Source: Asaia bogorensis (GTDB lineage Bacteria > Pseudomonadota > Alphaproteobacteria > CACIAM-22H2). Taken from it: a stretch of DNA of 64,000 nucleotides. Where the stretch lies: positions 1-64,000 of the forward strand of contig CAMDLT010000011.1 in the NCBI GenBank assembly GCA_945901855.1, in the 5' to 3' direction. The stretch's first letter is position 1; each line of letters opens with the position of its first letter. The notes beneath the pieces were generated by a model. The model did not search any database and was not told where the DNA came from. It saw nothing but the letters and a program-made list of their open reading frames with translations. Positions 16,944 to 25,136 of the stretch are shown here, one piece after another. The translations under genes and the position numbers were made by a program.

Positions 16944-17425
16944 GCGCGTCTGCCGACGGCAAGGCGCAGCGCCGTCAGCACGGCCGTCAGGCTCAAGACC
17001 GCGCACAGCGCAGCGCACAGCGCGATCACCGGCCAGATCTGAAGCTGGAGTTGCATCGTGGTTTCGAAATTTTCGCGCGCCTCGCGCGCGCCCACCAGCA
17101 AGCCCCACGCAAGGAACCCCATGGCGGCGGCAAAACATAGATCCCACACGGCGTCGATCGCGATGCGCGCGCGCTCTGGCAGCCAGCTTGTGAAAGTATC
17201 GACCATGATATGGCCGCGCCGCGCCTGCGTGTAGGGCAGGAAGGCAAACACCGCCGCCGCCGTCGCCATTCGCACGAATTCGAAATCGCCCTCGACGGGC
17301 TTCAAAAACAGCCACCGCCCAAGCACGCTGGTACAGACCAATGCCGCAATGCCGACAGCCAGAATGCCGCCCAGCAACGCCAGCGCGCCGGTCGCGCGTT
17401 CAAGGATGTGGGGGCGGCTGTCCAT
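16940..17425 (-). CDS. dctQ: TRAP transporter small permease subunit DctQ (second system)
   Basis: A 161-aa protein with four membrane segments and DctQ features TSVLGRWLFLKPVEGDFEFVRM and RRGHIMVDTF. It joins the DctP receptor to DctM. Its stop overlaps the dctM start (4 nt). It lies 67 nt downstream of dctP, and that gap contains a strong hairpin that would lower permease expression relative to the receptor. Confidence 0.93.
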   Translation of the reverse strand: MDSRPHILERATGALALLGGILAVGIAALVCTSVLGRWLFLKPVEGDFEFVRMATAAAVFAFLPYTQARRGHIMVDTFTSWLPERARIAIDAVWDLCFAAAMGFLAWGLLVGAREARENFETTMQLQLQIWPVIALCAALCAVLSLTAVLTALRLAVGRRA

Positions 17426-17454
17426 CGCGCGGCGGCATGCTTTCGGGAACGAAA

Positions 17455-17486
17455 AACGGCGGCGCCAAATGCGGCGCCGCCGTTCG
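17455..17486 (-). terminator. Intergenic hairpin with T tract between dctP and dctQ
   Basis: AACGGCGGCGCC and GGCGCCGCCGTT form a 12-bp stem around a 6-nt loop, followed on the minus strand by TTTTTC. It looks like a partial terminator or mRNA-stabilising stem that keeps dctP more abundant than dctQM. Confidence 0.7.
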
Positions 17487-17492
17487 TTTTAC

Positions 17493-18554
17493 CTACGCGC
17501 GCTCGTGCTTGGCAACCAGCGCCTTGGCCGCCGCGATCAGCGCGTTGCCGTCGATATTGCGCTCGCGCATCTGCGCGACCCATGCGGGCGCGACGCTTTC
17601 GGTGGCTTTTTCCCAACGCGCTTTTTCGGCTTCCGTGATGGTCGTGATCGCATTGCCGCGCGCGCGCACCATGTCGGACACGGTCTTGGCTTCGTTGTCC
17701 CACATGGGGCCGGCCAGATCGGCAAAGGCCATGCCCGAGTTGCGGTCGAGGGCGGCGCGCAATTCGCGCGGCAGCCCGTCGTATTTGGCCGGATTCATCG
17801 CCAAGAAGAAGCTTGCGGTATAGAGCGTGGGCGAGCCCGGAATCTCGGTATGGAAGCGCACCAGCTCGTGCACGCGCACGGCCGGCACCACTTCCCAGGG
17901 CACGACCGCGCCGTCGATGACGCGCTGGGCGAGGCTTTCGGGCACTTGCGGGATCGGCATGCCGACCGATACGGCACCCAGCGCCTTCAACGCTTCGCCC
18001 GCCAAGCGCGTCGGGTTGCGCAGCTTCAAGCCGCGCAGATCTTCCATCGTCGTGACCTGCTTGTTGGCATGGATGACGCCCGCATCGTGCGCCCAGAAGG
18101 CCAGCAGCTTGGTATCGCGCACTTCTTCGGCCAGATGCGCGTCGGCAAATTCCTGGCACGCGCGCGCATTGACGATGCCGCGCTTGGACGCCAGGAACGG
18201 CAGTTCGAACACTTCGGTGCGCGGGAAACGGCCCGGCGTATTGCCCGGCAGCGTCCAGATGATGTCGGCCACGCCGTCGCGCGCCTGGTTGTAGAGCTGG
18301 GGCGGCGTTCCGCCAAGCTGCATGGCCCCGAAAATCTCGATCTTCAGCGCGTTGTTGGTTGCAGCCGCAACGCGCTCGGCCCAGGGGACCAGCACCTTGG
18401 CATGCACGTTCGATGCGGGCGGCAGAAAATGGTGCAACCGCAGCGTTACGGCCTGGGCGTGCGCGGGGCGCACGATTGCCGGTGCCGCCGCGACGGCGCC
18501 CGCACCCAGTGCGGCACCCATAAATGTGCGACGTCCAATTTTCGAAAGCGTCAT
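17493..18554 (-). CDS. dctP: TRAP transporter substrate-binding protein DctP (second system)
   Basis: A 353-aa periplasmic receptor. The ATG at 18554 is preceded by GAGGAA and opens a Tat-type signal (SKIGRRTFMGAALG, cleavage near PAHAQA). Receptor features include LRLHHFLPPAS, GGTPPQLYNQARDGVADI, LKLRNPTRLAGEALKALGA (the Arg that binds carboxylate) and QRVIDGAVVPWEV. The ligand is probably an organic acid. The class II aldolase gene is transcribed divergently 142 bp away, so sugar-acid or hydroxy-acid derived compounds are possible, as inference only. Confidence 0.93.
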   Translation of the reverse strand: MTLSKIGRRTFMGAALGAGAVAAAPAIVRPAHAQAVTLRLHHFLPPASNVHAKVLVPWAERVAAATNNALKIEIFGAMQLGGTPPQLYNQARDGVADIIWTLPGNTPGRFPRTEVFELPFLASKRGIVNARACQEFADAHLAEEVRDTKLLAFWAHDAGVIHANKQVTTMEDLRGLKLRNPTRLAGEALKALGAVSVGMPIPQVPESLAQRVIDGAVVPWEVVPAVRVHELVRFHTEIPGSPTLYTASFFLAMNPAKYDGLPRELRAALDRNSGMAFADLAGPMWDNEAKTVSDMVRARGNAITTITEAEKARWEKATESVAPAWVAQMRERNIDGNALIAAAKALVAKHERA

Positions 18555-18696
18555 CGGGGGTTTCCTCGCCTTGTGCGATCCGCTTTTTTTGGGGCGGCTT
18601 TGCGGATCGTCGATTGTACCTAAGTTCGAGCCTAGCACAGGCCCGCCCGCCTGCAATAGGATGGGGCAAATACGACACTCGCCCGGAGGACACGCC

Positions 18697-19437
18697 ATGC
18701 CCGACGCCGATTTTTCCGCTGGTCTCGCCGCTGCCCGCAGCGATCTTGCAGCCGCCTTGCGCTGGGCGGCGCGCCTTGGCCTCAACGAAGGGACCTGCAA
18801 CCATTTCAGCTTGCAGGTTGCGCCCGACCGTTTCCTCGTCAATCCGTGGGGGCCGCATTGGGCCGAGATGCGCGCGAGCGATCTGCTGCTGGTCGACGGT
18901 GCGGGCAAAATCCTCGAAGGCAAGTGGCCGATCGAAGAAACCGCGCTGTTCATCCATACGCAGATCCATGTGCGCCACCCCGATGCGCTGGCGGTGCTGC
19001 ACACGCACATGCCCTACGCGACCGCTTTGTGCTCGGTCGAGGGCGGACGCATCGAGCCCTGCGTTCAAACGGCGCTGCGCTTTTACGACCGCGTCGCCTA
19101 CGACGACGACTATAACGGCCTCGCCGACGGCCCGGCCGAAGGCGCACGCATGGCCGCAAAAATGGACGGCAAGCCCGTGCTGTTTTTGGCCAATCACGGC
19201 GTGATCGTGGCCGGCCCCAGCGTCGCCGAAGCCTTCGACGAGCTTTATTACCTCGAACGCGCGGCGCAAGCCCAAGTGCTGGCCATGTCGACGGGCCGTC
19301 CGCTGAAATTGGTGCCGGGCCAGCTTGCCAAACGCACCTCGCGCCAGATGGAAGACGGGCGCAAAGCGTATGCCGACGTGCATTTTGCAGCGCTCAAACG
19401 CATGCTGGCGCGCGCCGAACCCGAATTCGCGACCTGA
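18697..19437 (+). CDS. Class II aldolase/adducin family protein
   Basis: A 246-aa zinc aldolase-fold protein. It has NHFSLQV near the start, the zinc-binding HTHMP (two His) near residue 105 and a third His in LANHGVIVAG near residue 168. It lacks nothing obvious from the fold. Members act as fuculose-phosphate-type aldolases, epimerases or decarboxylases, and many alphaproteobacterial members next to transporters have unknown substrates. The ATG at 18697 follows a perfect GGAGGA; the track ORF start at 18322 is too early. It is divergent from the dctPQM operon, so it may process the imported compound. Confidence 0.88.
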   Translation: MPDADFSAGLAAARSDLAAALRWAARLGLNEGTCNHFSLQVAPDRFLVNPWGPHWAEMRASDLLLVDGAGKILEGKWPIEETALFIHTQIHVRHPDALAVLHTHMPYATALCSVEGGRIEPCVQTALRFYDRVAYDDDYNGLADGPAEGARMAAKMDGKPVLFLANHGVIVAGPSVAEAFDELYYLERAAQAQVLAMSTGRPLKLVPGQLAKRTSRQMEDGRKAYADVHFAALKRMLARAEPEFAT

Positions 19438-19440
19438 GGC

Positions 19441-19560
19441 CCAAAAAAGAAAGGGCCGTACCCGAAGGCACGGCCCAAGTTTAGGGAGGAAACGCCCACG
19501 AAACGGCGCAAAGGCCATTTCGAGATGCGGCAATCAAATGCCGCAATGCAATAATTGTAT
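19441..19560 (-). ncRNA. Candidate small RNA with CCUCCC anti-Shine-Dalgarno loop and terminator
   Basis: Read on the minus strand, the sequence has the layout of a trans-acting sRNA. It starts with a hairpin GCGGCA-TTTGAT-TGCCGC (19528-19545). A single-stranded stretch with GTTTCCTCCCTAAACTT follows (19475-19492), able to pair with ribosome-binding sites. Then comes a stem GGGCCGT/ACGGCCC and the T-rich run TTTCTTTTTT at the end. AT-rich sequence upstream (TTGATT and TACAAT-like boxes near 19560-19585) could be a promoter. CCUCCC-containing sRNAs are known in alphaproteobacteria, but I do not match this to a named family. The exact 5' end is not known. Confidence 0.5.
19442..19476 (-). terminator. 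Intrinsic terminator of the candidate sRNA
   Basis: On the minus strand GGGCCGTGCCTTCGGGTACGGCCC forms a stem capped by a stable loop and is followed by TTTCTTTTTT. On the plus strand there is no T tract after the stem, so it is oriented to end minus-strand transcription. No minus-strand protein gene ends here. Confidence 0.7.
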
Positions 19561-19782
19561 GTTGCGGCGCAAAAATCAAGGGGAAAAATGGTTAGAATTG
19601 TTAAAAATCAGCGACTAAGCGTACCGACTCAAGCATCCAGTTGAGTTCATTTGATATTTTGACGGGTATTTTACGTCTCAGAATACCGCAACGCACCATA
19701 ATACGGCCTTCTGCCGGAGTTTTTGAGCGCTCGCTTGCCCTGTTGCGCAAGCAATGCGCAAATAGGCGCCGAACGAGGGGCG

Positions 19783-20949
19783 ATGGGACAACCAGCAAAA
19801 TCGGCCGCAATCGGGCCTGCCGAGAAGCCCTGGGCAAAAGCCCAAATGGCGGGCGCGGCGATGCGCGTGTCGATCGGCGGGCGCTGGACGCTGGTGCATA
19901 TCAAAACGCTCGATGCCGCGCTGGCGGCCCTCGATACCAAGGGTGCAGCAACGCTGGAGATCGATCTGGGCGAGGTCGCGGCGATCGACACGGGCGGCGC
20001 CTGGACGCTGCACCGCCAGTTGCTGCGCTGGCAAGAGCGGGGTGCGAATATTGCCCTTGTCAATGCAAGCCACGGTCAAACCGCCCTGCTCGAACGCATG
20101 GGCGGCGAGAACGAGGCGCGGGTCCCGTTGCTGCGCCCCAGCGGCGGCGCGCTGGCGGAACTGATCGTGCGGACCGGCAAAGGGGCGCGCGAGATCGCAG
20201 GCGAAGCGCGCGCCATGATCGGCTTTGTGGGCGGGGTCACGGTTTCGTTCGGCAGAACGCTGGTGCAGCCTGGCCGCGTGCGGCTGGTCAGCACGGTCCA
20301 CCATATCGAGCAAATCGGGATCGACGCGATTCCGATCATGGGATTGCTCGCGTTTTTGATCGGCGTCGTGCTCGCCTTCCAGGGCGCGGACCAATTGCGC
20401 CAGTACGGCGCGGAAGTGTTCACGATCAATCTGCTGGGCGTGTCGATTTTGCGCGAGATCGGCGTGCTGATCACCTCGATCATGGTCGCCGGGCGCACGG
20501 GCAGCGCGTTCGCCGCCGAAATCGGCACGATGAAAGTGAACCAGGAAATCGACGCGATGCGTACCATCGGCCTCGATCCGATGGATACGCTGGTGCTGCC
20601 GCGCGTGCTGGCGCTGGTCGTCACGTTGCCGCTGCTGGTTTTTTTCGCCAACGCAATGGCGCTGGCCGGCGGTGCGACGATGGTCATCGTCGGGCTCGAT
20701 CTGTCGCTCGAACAGTTTATCGAGCAGCTTTCCAACGCGGTCGATCTGGGCACGCTGGCGGTGGGGCTTATCAAGGCGCCCGTCTTTGCCGTGCTGATCG
20801 GCATGGTGGCTTGCTATGAAGGGCTCAAAGTGTCGGGCTCGGCGGAAAGCGTGGGCATCCACACCACGCGCTCGGTCGTCAAATCGATCTTCCTCGTGAT
20901 CGTGTTCGACGCGGCGTTTTCGATTTTCTTTTCGCGGATCGGGCTATGA
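19783..20949 (+). CDS. mlaE: STAS-MlaE permease of a phospholipid ABC transporter
   Basis: A 388-aa fusion. Residues about 30-120 are a STAS domain (TLEIDLGEVAAIDTGGAWTLHRQL), the MlaB-like part. Residues about 130-388 are the MlaE permease with EIGVLITSIMVAGRTGSAFAAEIGTMKVNQEIDAMRTIGLDP. It moves lipids between inner and outer membranes with MlaF and MlaD. The ATG at 19783 has GAGGGG just upstream; the track start is 20 codons earlier without a ribosome-binding site. The stop overlaps mlaF by 4 nt. STAS-MlaE fusions are common outside the gamma-proteobacteria. Confidence 0.94.
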   Translation: MGQPAKSAAIGPAEKPWAKAQMAGAAMRVSIGGRWTLVHIKTLDAALAALDTKGAATLEIDLGEVAAIDTGGAWTLHRQLLRWQERGANIALVNASHGQTALLERMGGENEARVPLLRPSGGALAELIVRTGKGAREIAGEARAMIGFVGGVTVSFGRTLVQPGRVRLVSTVHHIEQIGIDAIPIMGLLAFLIGVVLAFQGADQLRQYGAEVFTINLLGVSILREIGVLITSIMVAGRTGSAFAAEIGTMKVNQEIDAMRTIGLDPMDTLVLPRVLALVVTLPLLVFFANAMALAGGATMVIVGLDLSLEQFIEQLSNAVDLGTLAVGLIKAPVFAVLIGMVACYEGLKVSGSAESVGIHTTRSVVKSIFLVIVFDAAFSIFFSRIGL

Positions 20950-21731
20950 GCGGGCCGGAAACCGTCATCCGCGTGCGCGGCCTCGTCACGCGTTTTGGCG
21001 CGCAGACGATTCACGACGGGCTCGATCTGGACGTCAGGCGCGGCGAAATTCTGGCGATCGTCGGCGGGTCGGGGACCGGCAAATCGGTGCTGATGCGCAC
21101 CATCCTTGGCCTCAAATCGCCCGACGGCGGCGCCATCGACGTGCTGGGCGCCAACCTCGACGCGCTCGACGATGCCAAGCGCCGGCCCGTGCTGCGGCGC
21201 ATCGGCGTGCTGTTCCAGGACGGGGCGTTGTTCAGCGCGCGCACGGTGGCGCAAAACATCCGGCTGCCGTTCGTCGAACATGCCGGGCTCGACCATCGGC
21301 TGGTCACCCAGCTCATTCGCGTCAAACTTTCGATGGTCGGCCTGCCGCAAGATGCCGGCGCCAAATTGCCGTCGGAATTGTCGGGCGGCATGCGCAAGCG
21401 CGCGGGCCTGGCGCGCGCGATCGCGCTCGATCCCGACATCCTGTTCCTCGACGAGCCGACGGCCGGGCTCGACCCCATCGGCGCCGAGAAATTCGACTCG
21501 CTGATCCGCGACTTGCAGCAAGCGCTGGCGCTGACGGTCGTCATGGTCACGCACGACGTCGACACGCTGTGCGCCATTGCCGACCGCGTCGCCGTTCTGC
21601 TCGACAAAAAAATCGTCGTCGGAACGCTGGACGAAATCCGCGCGCACAAGCATCCTTGGATCCACGAATATTTCAACGGACCGCGCGGGCGGGCGGCGCA
21701 GGCCGGACACGCCATCGGCGGGGAGAACTGA
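20946..21731 (+). CDS. mlaF: ABC transporter ATPase MlaF
   Basis: A 261-aa ATPase with Walker A GGSGTGKSV, Q-loop VLFQDGALF, signature LSGGMRKRAGLARAIA, Walker B ILFLDEPTAGLDP and switch His in MVTHDVD. The substitution LSGGMRKR is typical of MlaF/Ttg2A ATPases. It powers retrograde or anterograde phospholipid transport with MlaE. Its start overlaps mlaE (ATGA), and mlaD follows after 3 nt, confirming one operon. Confidence 0.96.
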   Translation: MSGPETVIRVRGLVTRFGAQTIHDGLDLDVRRGEILAIVGGSGTGKSVLMRTILGLKSPDGGAIDVLGANLDALDDAKRRPVLRRIGVLFQDGALFSARTVAQNIRLPFVEHAGLDHRLVTQLIRVKLSMVGLPQDAGAKLPSELSGGMRKRAGLARAIALDPDILFLDEPTAGLDPIGAEKFDSLIRDLQQALALTVVMVTHDVDTLCAIADRVAVLLDKKIVVGTLDEIRAHKHPWIHEYFNGPRGRAAQAGHAIGGEN

Positions 21732-21734
21732 AAC

Positions 21735-22718
21735 GTGGAAACGCGCGCCAACTATTTTCTGGTCGGCTGTTTTGTGCTCGCCTTGATCGCGGGCATCTTT
21801 GCGGCCGGCATCTGGTTCGCGCGCGCCAATCTGGGCGAAGCCAGCACCTACTACTACACGTATTTTCGCGGCTCCGTGACGGGGCTGTCGGTCGGCTCGA
21901 CCGTGCGCTATCGCGGCGTGCCGGTGGGCACCGTCTCCGACATCGCGATCGACGCGGGCAATGTCGAGCTGATCCAGGTGACGCTGGCGCTCAAGCCCGA
22001 CGCGCCGGTCAAAACCGATACGGTCGCATCCTTGCAGCCGCAAGGCATCACCGGGCTCGCCTTCCTGCAGCTGACCGGCGGCACGCAGAACGCGCCGCCC
22101 TTGCTGCCGCGCGAAGGCAAGCGGCGCGCGGTGATCCCGTCCACGCCGTCGGCGATCGAAAAGATCCTCAACGACGCGCCGATGATCATCTCGCGCATCG
22201 CCGAACTTTCCGAACGCATCGCCGTGGTGCTGAACGACGACAACCTCAAAAATCTCGACCGGCTGATCGACAATACGGCCGATGCCGCAGGCAGCCTTGC
22301 GCAGGCGCTGCTGGGCGTCGAAACGCTGGTCTACGATGCCAACGCCACGCTGAAGCGCGTCGACCGATTGGTCGGCACGGTGGACGGGGCGGCAGGCGAC
22401 GCGCGCGGGCTGATCGCGGAAGGGCGCAGCGCGCTGCGCGAAACCGGCGGTCTTGCCCCGCAAGTGGCCGGCGCGATCGACGAGCTCAAGCGCACGGCGG
22501 GCGGGTTCGGGCGCGTCGCCGACACGCTCGAAAAAACCGTCGCGGCGGCGCAGCCCGGCGTGCAGGATTTTGGCCAACACGGCGTGTACGAGTTGCAGCA
22601 ATTCATGACCGAAGGGCGCGCCTTGATCGTCACGCTCAACCGCGTGATCGCGAATTTCGAGCGCGATCCCGCACGGTTTTTGTTCGGCGACCAGCAAAAA
22701 GGGGTCGAGGCACGATGA
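21735..22718 (+). CDS. mlaD: MCE-domain protein MlaD
   Basis: A 327-aa protein with an N-terminal anchor (YFLVGCFVLALIAGIFAAGIWF). The MCE domain follows (YYTYFRGSVTGLSVGSTVRYRGVPVGTVSDIAID, about residues 38-115), then a long helical C-terminal part (residues 130-320) containing coiled-coil-like repeats. It forms a periplasmic ring that carries lipid from MlaE. The long tail is more like the YebT/PqiB or Mce type than the short E. coli MlaD. It starts with GTG at 21735. Confidence 0.93.
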   Translation: METRANYFLVGCFVLALIAGIFAAGIWFARANLGEASTYYYTYFRGSVTGLSVGSTVRYRGVPVGTVSDIAIDAGNVELIQVTLALKPDAPVKTDTVASLQPQGITGLAFLQLTGGTQNAPPLLPREGKRRAVIPSTPSAIEKILNDAPMIISRIAELSERIAVVLNDDNLKNLDRLIDNTADAAGSLAQALLGVETLVYDANATLKRVDRLVGTVDGAAGDARGLIAEGRSALRETGGLAPQVAGAIDELKRTAGGFGRVADTLEKTVAAAQPGVQDFGQHGVYELQQFMTEGRALIVTLNRVIANFERDPARFLFGDQQKGVEAR

Positions 22719-23347
22719 CGGGTTTTGCGATCGCGCACGGGCGGCGCGGCTTTTTGCTGGCGGCGGCGGCAGGGGTACTTGCCGGCTGCCAGTTGCCGGG
22801 TTCGGGCGAACCGCCGCAGCTGTTTACGCTGACGCCGAAAACCAATTTCGCCGCCGATCTGCCGCGCGCGAATTGGCAGCTTGCGATCGAAACGCCGGTC
22901 GCGTCGGGCGGCATCGACAGCGCGCGCATCGCCCTTGCGCGCACGCCCGTCACGCTCGATTATTTCGCGCGCGCCAATTGGACCGATACGGCGCCGCGCA
23001 TGGTGCAAACACTGCTGGTCGAGAGTTTCGAAAATACCGGGCGCATCGTGGCGGTGGGCCGCGAATCCTCCAGCCTCAGGCCCGACTATCTGCTGAAGGT
23101 GGATTTGCGCGAGTTCCAGGCCGAACTGCGCGCCGGCGCATCGCCGATCGCGCGCGTGCGGTTGGCCGTGCGCTTGGTGCGCTTGCCCGAACGCACGGTC
23201 GTCGCCAGCTTTTCCAACGAAGCCCAGCAGGTTGCCGCCAGCAGCGACATCCATCAAATCGTGCTGGCCTTCGACGAGGCGCTGGGCAGCGTCATTCGCC
23301 GCACGGTCGAATGGACCCTGCGCACGGCCGCGCCCCGAGCCGCTTGA
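22715..23347 (+). CDS. ABC-type transport auxiliary lipoprotein (PqiC/LptE-like)
   Basis: A 210-aa lipoprotein: HGRRGFLLAAAAGVLAGC is a lipobox-type signal with Cys at about residue 24. The body matches the ABC_trans_aux (PqiC-like) family, with LFTLTPKTNF, the RIALARTPVTLDYFARANWTD region and the C-terminal helix IVLAFDEALGSVIRR. It would sit in the outer membrane and receive MlaD-carried lipid. Its ATG overlaps the mlaD stop (ATGA). It is the last gene of the operon, with the ankyrin gene convergent 10 nt away. Confidence 0.88.
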   Translation: MTGFAIAHGRRGFLLAAAAGVLAGCQLPGSGEPPQLFTLTPKTNFAADLPRANWQLAIETPVASGGIDSARIALARTPVTLDYFARANWTDTAPRMVQTLLVESFENTGRIVAVGRESSSLRPDYLLKVDLREFQAELRAGASPIARVRLAVRLVRLPERTVVASFSNEAQQVAASSDIHQIVLAFDEALGSVIRRTVEWTLRTAAPRAA

Positions 23348-23357
23348 CCCCGAGCTG

Positions 23358-23729
23358 CTAGGCGTCCAGCACCGCTTCGACGGATGCGGAGTCGGCGGGC
23401 CATTTGGCCCAGTCGCGCGCGGTCAGGCCGAATTTGTTGGCGTGCTCGCGATTCGCGCCCGCCGCATGCAGGCGCGCCGCGCAAGCCCCTTGGCCGCGCG
23501 CGCACGCATACATGAACGCGGTGTTGCCAAAATCGTCGGCCGTGTCGAATTTGGCGCCGCGCGCCAGCAGCCGTTCCACGACCGGCAAATGGCCGCGGGC
23601 GGCGGCGCGCATCAAGGCGGTCAAGCCGCCCGGACCGCGCGTTTCGGGGTCGCTCGGCAGATCGAGCAGCCGCTCGAGCGCGGCAACGTCGCCGCTGACG
23701 GCAGCGGCAAGCAGGGGATGGCGTTCCAT
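23358..23729 (-). CDS. Ankyrin-repeat protein
   Basis: A 123-aa protein made of about three and a half ankyrin repeats (HPLLAAAVSGDVAALERLLD, GLTALMRAAARGHLPVVERLLARGA, GNTAFMYACARGQGACAARLHAAGA). No signal peptide and no other domain are visible, so it is a cytoplasmic protein-binding module. The ATG at 23729 begins the first repeat; the longer track ORF is not needed. Partner unknown; BolA is transcribed divergently. Confidence 0.85.
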   Translation of the reverse strand: MERHPLLAAAVSGDVAALERLLDLPSDPETRGPGGLTALMRAAARGHLPVVERLLARGAKFDTADDFGNTAFMYACARGQGACAARLHAAGANREHANKFGLTARDWAKWPADSASVEAVLDA

Positions 23730-23817
23730 GCCCCAGCAGTGCCGCAAGCACCCGGCTTGCGTCAAGCGCGCTTCGTGCGCGACAGTCGGCTTCGTGCCGT
23801 TCCCCAGGAGTCCGCCA

Positions 23818-24090
23818 ATGTCGCAAGTCGCCGCCCGCATGCGCGCCAAGCTCGAAGCCGCCTTGACCCCCAGCCTGCTCGAAATCGACGACGATTCCGC
23901 CAAACATGCCGGCCATGCCGGGGCGCGGCAGGGCGGGGAGTCGCATTTTTCGGTGCGCCTGGTCAGCGCCGCGTTCGCGGGCAAATCGCGCGTCGATCGC
24001 CAGCGCCTGGTGCACGGCTTGCTGGCCGACGAACTGGCAGGCCCCGTTCACGCGCTGGCCTTGCAGCTCAAAGCGCCCGGCGAAAGCTGA
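23818..24090 (+). CDS. BolA family protein
   Basis: A 90-aa protein with the BolA fold pattern: MRAKLEAALTPSLLEIDDDS, then SHFSVRLVSAAFAGKSRVDRQRLVHGLL and LALQLKAP. The conserved His near residue 69 (RLVHGLL) is the usual Fe-S ligand when BolA pairs with a monothiol glutaredoxin. The role is iron-sulfur trafficking or transcription regulation. The ATG at 23818 is preceded by CAGGAG. It is missing from the ORF track as a separate entry because the track used an upstream start. Confidence 0.92.
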   Translation: MSQVAARMRAKLEAALTPSLLEIDDDSAKHAGHAGARQGGESHFSVRLVSAAFAGKSRVDRQRLVHGLLADELAGPVHALALQLKAPGES

Positions 24091-24137
24091 AAAAATTTCT
24101 TGAGTAAATAATCTAGTTATTCTACTTTTTGTTCGCA

Positions 24138-24503
24138 ATGGGATCCGTTCAAAAGCCGCGCAACGTGCGCCTTCACGGCCGCCGCACGAGCATGCGGCTG
24201 GAAGCGCCGTTCTGGGAGGCGCTCGAAGAGATCGCCGCACTGCGCAACCGCAGCGTCGAATCGATCTGCGAAAACATTGCCGGACGCCTGCATCGCGGCA
24301 ATCTGTCGTCGGCGATCCGGGTCTATGTGCTGGCATGGTGGCGCAAGCGCGTGCTGCCCGATGCGGGGCCGTCGCTGGCCGACAAACTCGGCACGCGCGC
24401 GTCGCCTGCCTTGTTTGGCAAATTTGCGCTCTGCCACACGCATCCAACTTACAACCCTAAAGCAACACAGCCCAAAGCATCCCCGCGTTCGCGCCGACGC
24501 TGA
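24138..24503 (+). CDS. Ribbon-helix-helix (RHH_4) domain protein
   Basis: A 121-aa protein whose first 75 residues fit the RHH_4 family (RNVRLHGRRTSMRLEAPFWEALEEIAALR, then NLSSAIRVYVLAWW). This is a small DNA-binding or dimerisation fold frequent in alphaproteobacteria, mostly uncharacterised. The C-terminus is disordered and basic (KATQPKASPRSRRR). ATG 24138 is the first ATG; the track start is a TTG three codons earlier. The region before it is AT-rich and likely holds the promoter. Confidence 0.82.
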   Translation: MGSVQKPRNVRLHGRRTSMRLEAPFWEALEEIAALRNRSVESICENIAGRLHRGNLSSAIRVYVLAWWRKRVLPDAGPSLADKLGTRASPALFGKFALCHTHPTYNPKATQPKASPRSRRR

Positions 24504-24509
24504 GGCGTG

Positions 24510-25061
24510 CTACTTGGCGCCCGTATAGAATTCGGGCCAATGCGTCGCAACGACGGGGCTGTCGCTTGCCAGCGCGTGGCAGGTATCGAGAAAGCCCGCG
24601 CGTCCGTCGGTGCCGGGCGATTCCTTGGCGCGCAGCGGCACGATGGTTTGGATCGCCGCCGTTGCCATCGCCCCCAGCGCCAGTTCGACCAAATGCGTGC
24701 AGCCTTGGCGTCCGCCCAGACGCTCTTGCACGTGCTTGCGCCAGCCCTTGCCGATGCGCAAACCCACCAGCGCCTGGAAATTCGGCACGATATCCGGGCA
24801 CATTTCGAACGGGCTTGCATCGGTGCATGCGGCCACTTCGTGCACCAAATAGCCGTCGTCGACCGTCAGGCGCAGCCGCATTTCATGGACGGGCGTGCCC
24901 GGCGCCATCGGGCCGCGCCAGGCGTTGTCGAACGCGTAGGCTTTGGTGTCGACCAGATGGCCTTCGATGTCCCACAGCCCGTCGGCACGCCGAAAGCCGG
25001 CGCATTCGATGCGCCGCGTATGGATGGGTTCGCGCGCGACGGCGGGCGGTGGCAAGGGCAT
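24510..25061 (-). CDS. DUF2889 domain protein
   Basis: A 183-aa protein matching DUF2889: PLPPPAVAREPIHTRRIECAGFRRADGLWDIEGHLVDTK at the N-terminus, then HEMRLRLTVDD, Cys pairs in ACTDASPFEMCPDI and GCTHLVELALGAM. Members are often encoded beside aromatic-degradation or feruloyl-CoA genes, but the biochemical function is unknown. Its Cys and His residues hint at metal binding. It stands alone, convergent with the RHH gene (6 nt apart). Confidence 0.85.
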   Translation of the reverse strand: MPLPPPAVAREPIHTRRIECAGFRRADGLWDIEGHLVDTKAYAFDNAWRGPMAPGTPVHEMRLRLTVDDGYLVHEVAACTDASPFEMCPDIVPNFQALVGLRIGKGWRKHVQERLGGRQGCTHLVELALGAMATAAIQTIVPLRAKESPGTDGRAGFLDTCHALASDSPVVATHWPEFYTGAK

Positions 25062-25136
25062 GGCAGACCTCTGGTGCGCGAAAATTTCGATCCGTCGCGA
25101 TGATGGCCCGCCGCCCGCCCGAAATGCAAAAAAACT

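Larger units (their letters stand above)
19438..19782. other. Gene-free AT-rich stretch with structured elements
   Basis: This 345-bp stretch has no convincing protein gene. It holds a candidate minus-strand sRNA (19441-19560, listed separately) with two hairpins. Beyond about 19560 it is AT-rich sequence that probably carries promoters for that RNA and for the downstream mla operon. The 78-aa minus ORF at 19601-19837 has no coding character. Confidence 0.6.

Noticed and set aside
19601-19837. 78-aa minus ORF
   Set aside because: No ribosome-binding site, basic random-type sequence, and it overlaps the real mlaE start on the other strand.
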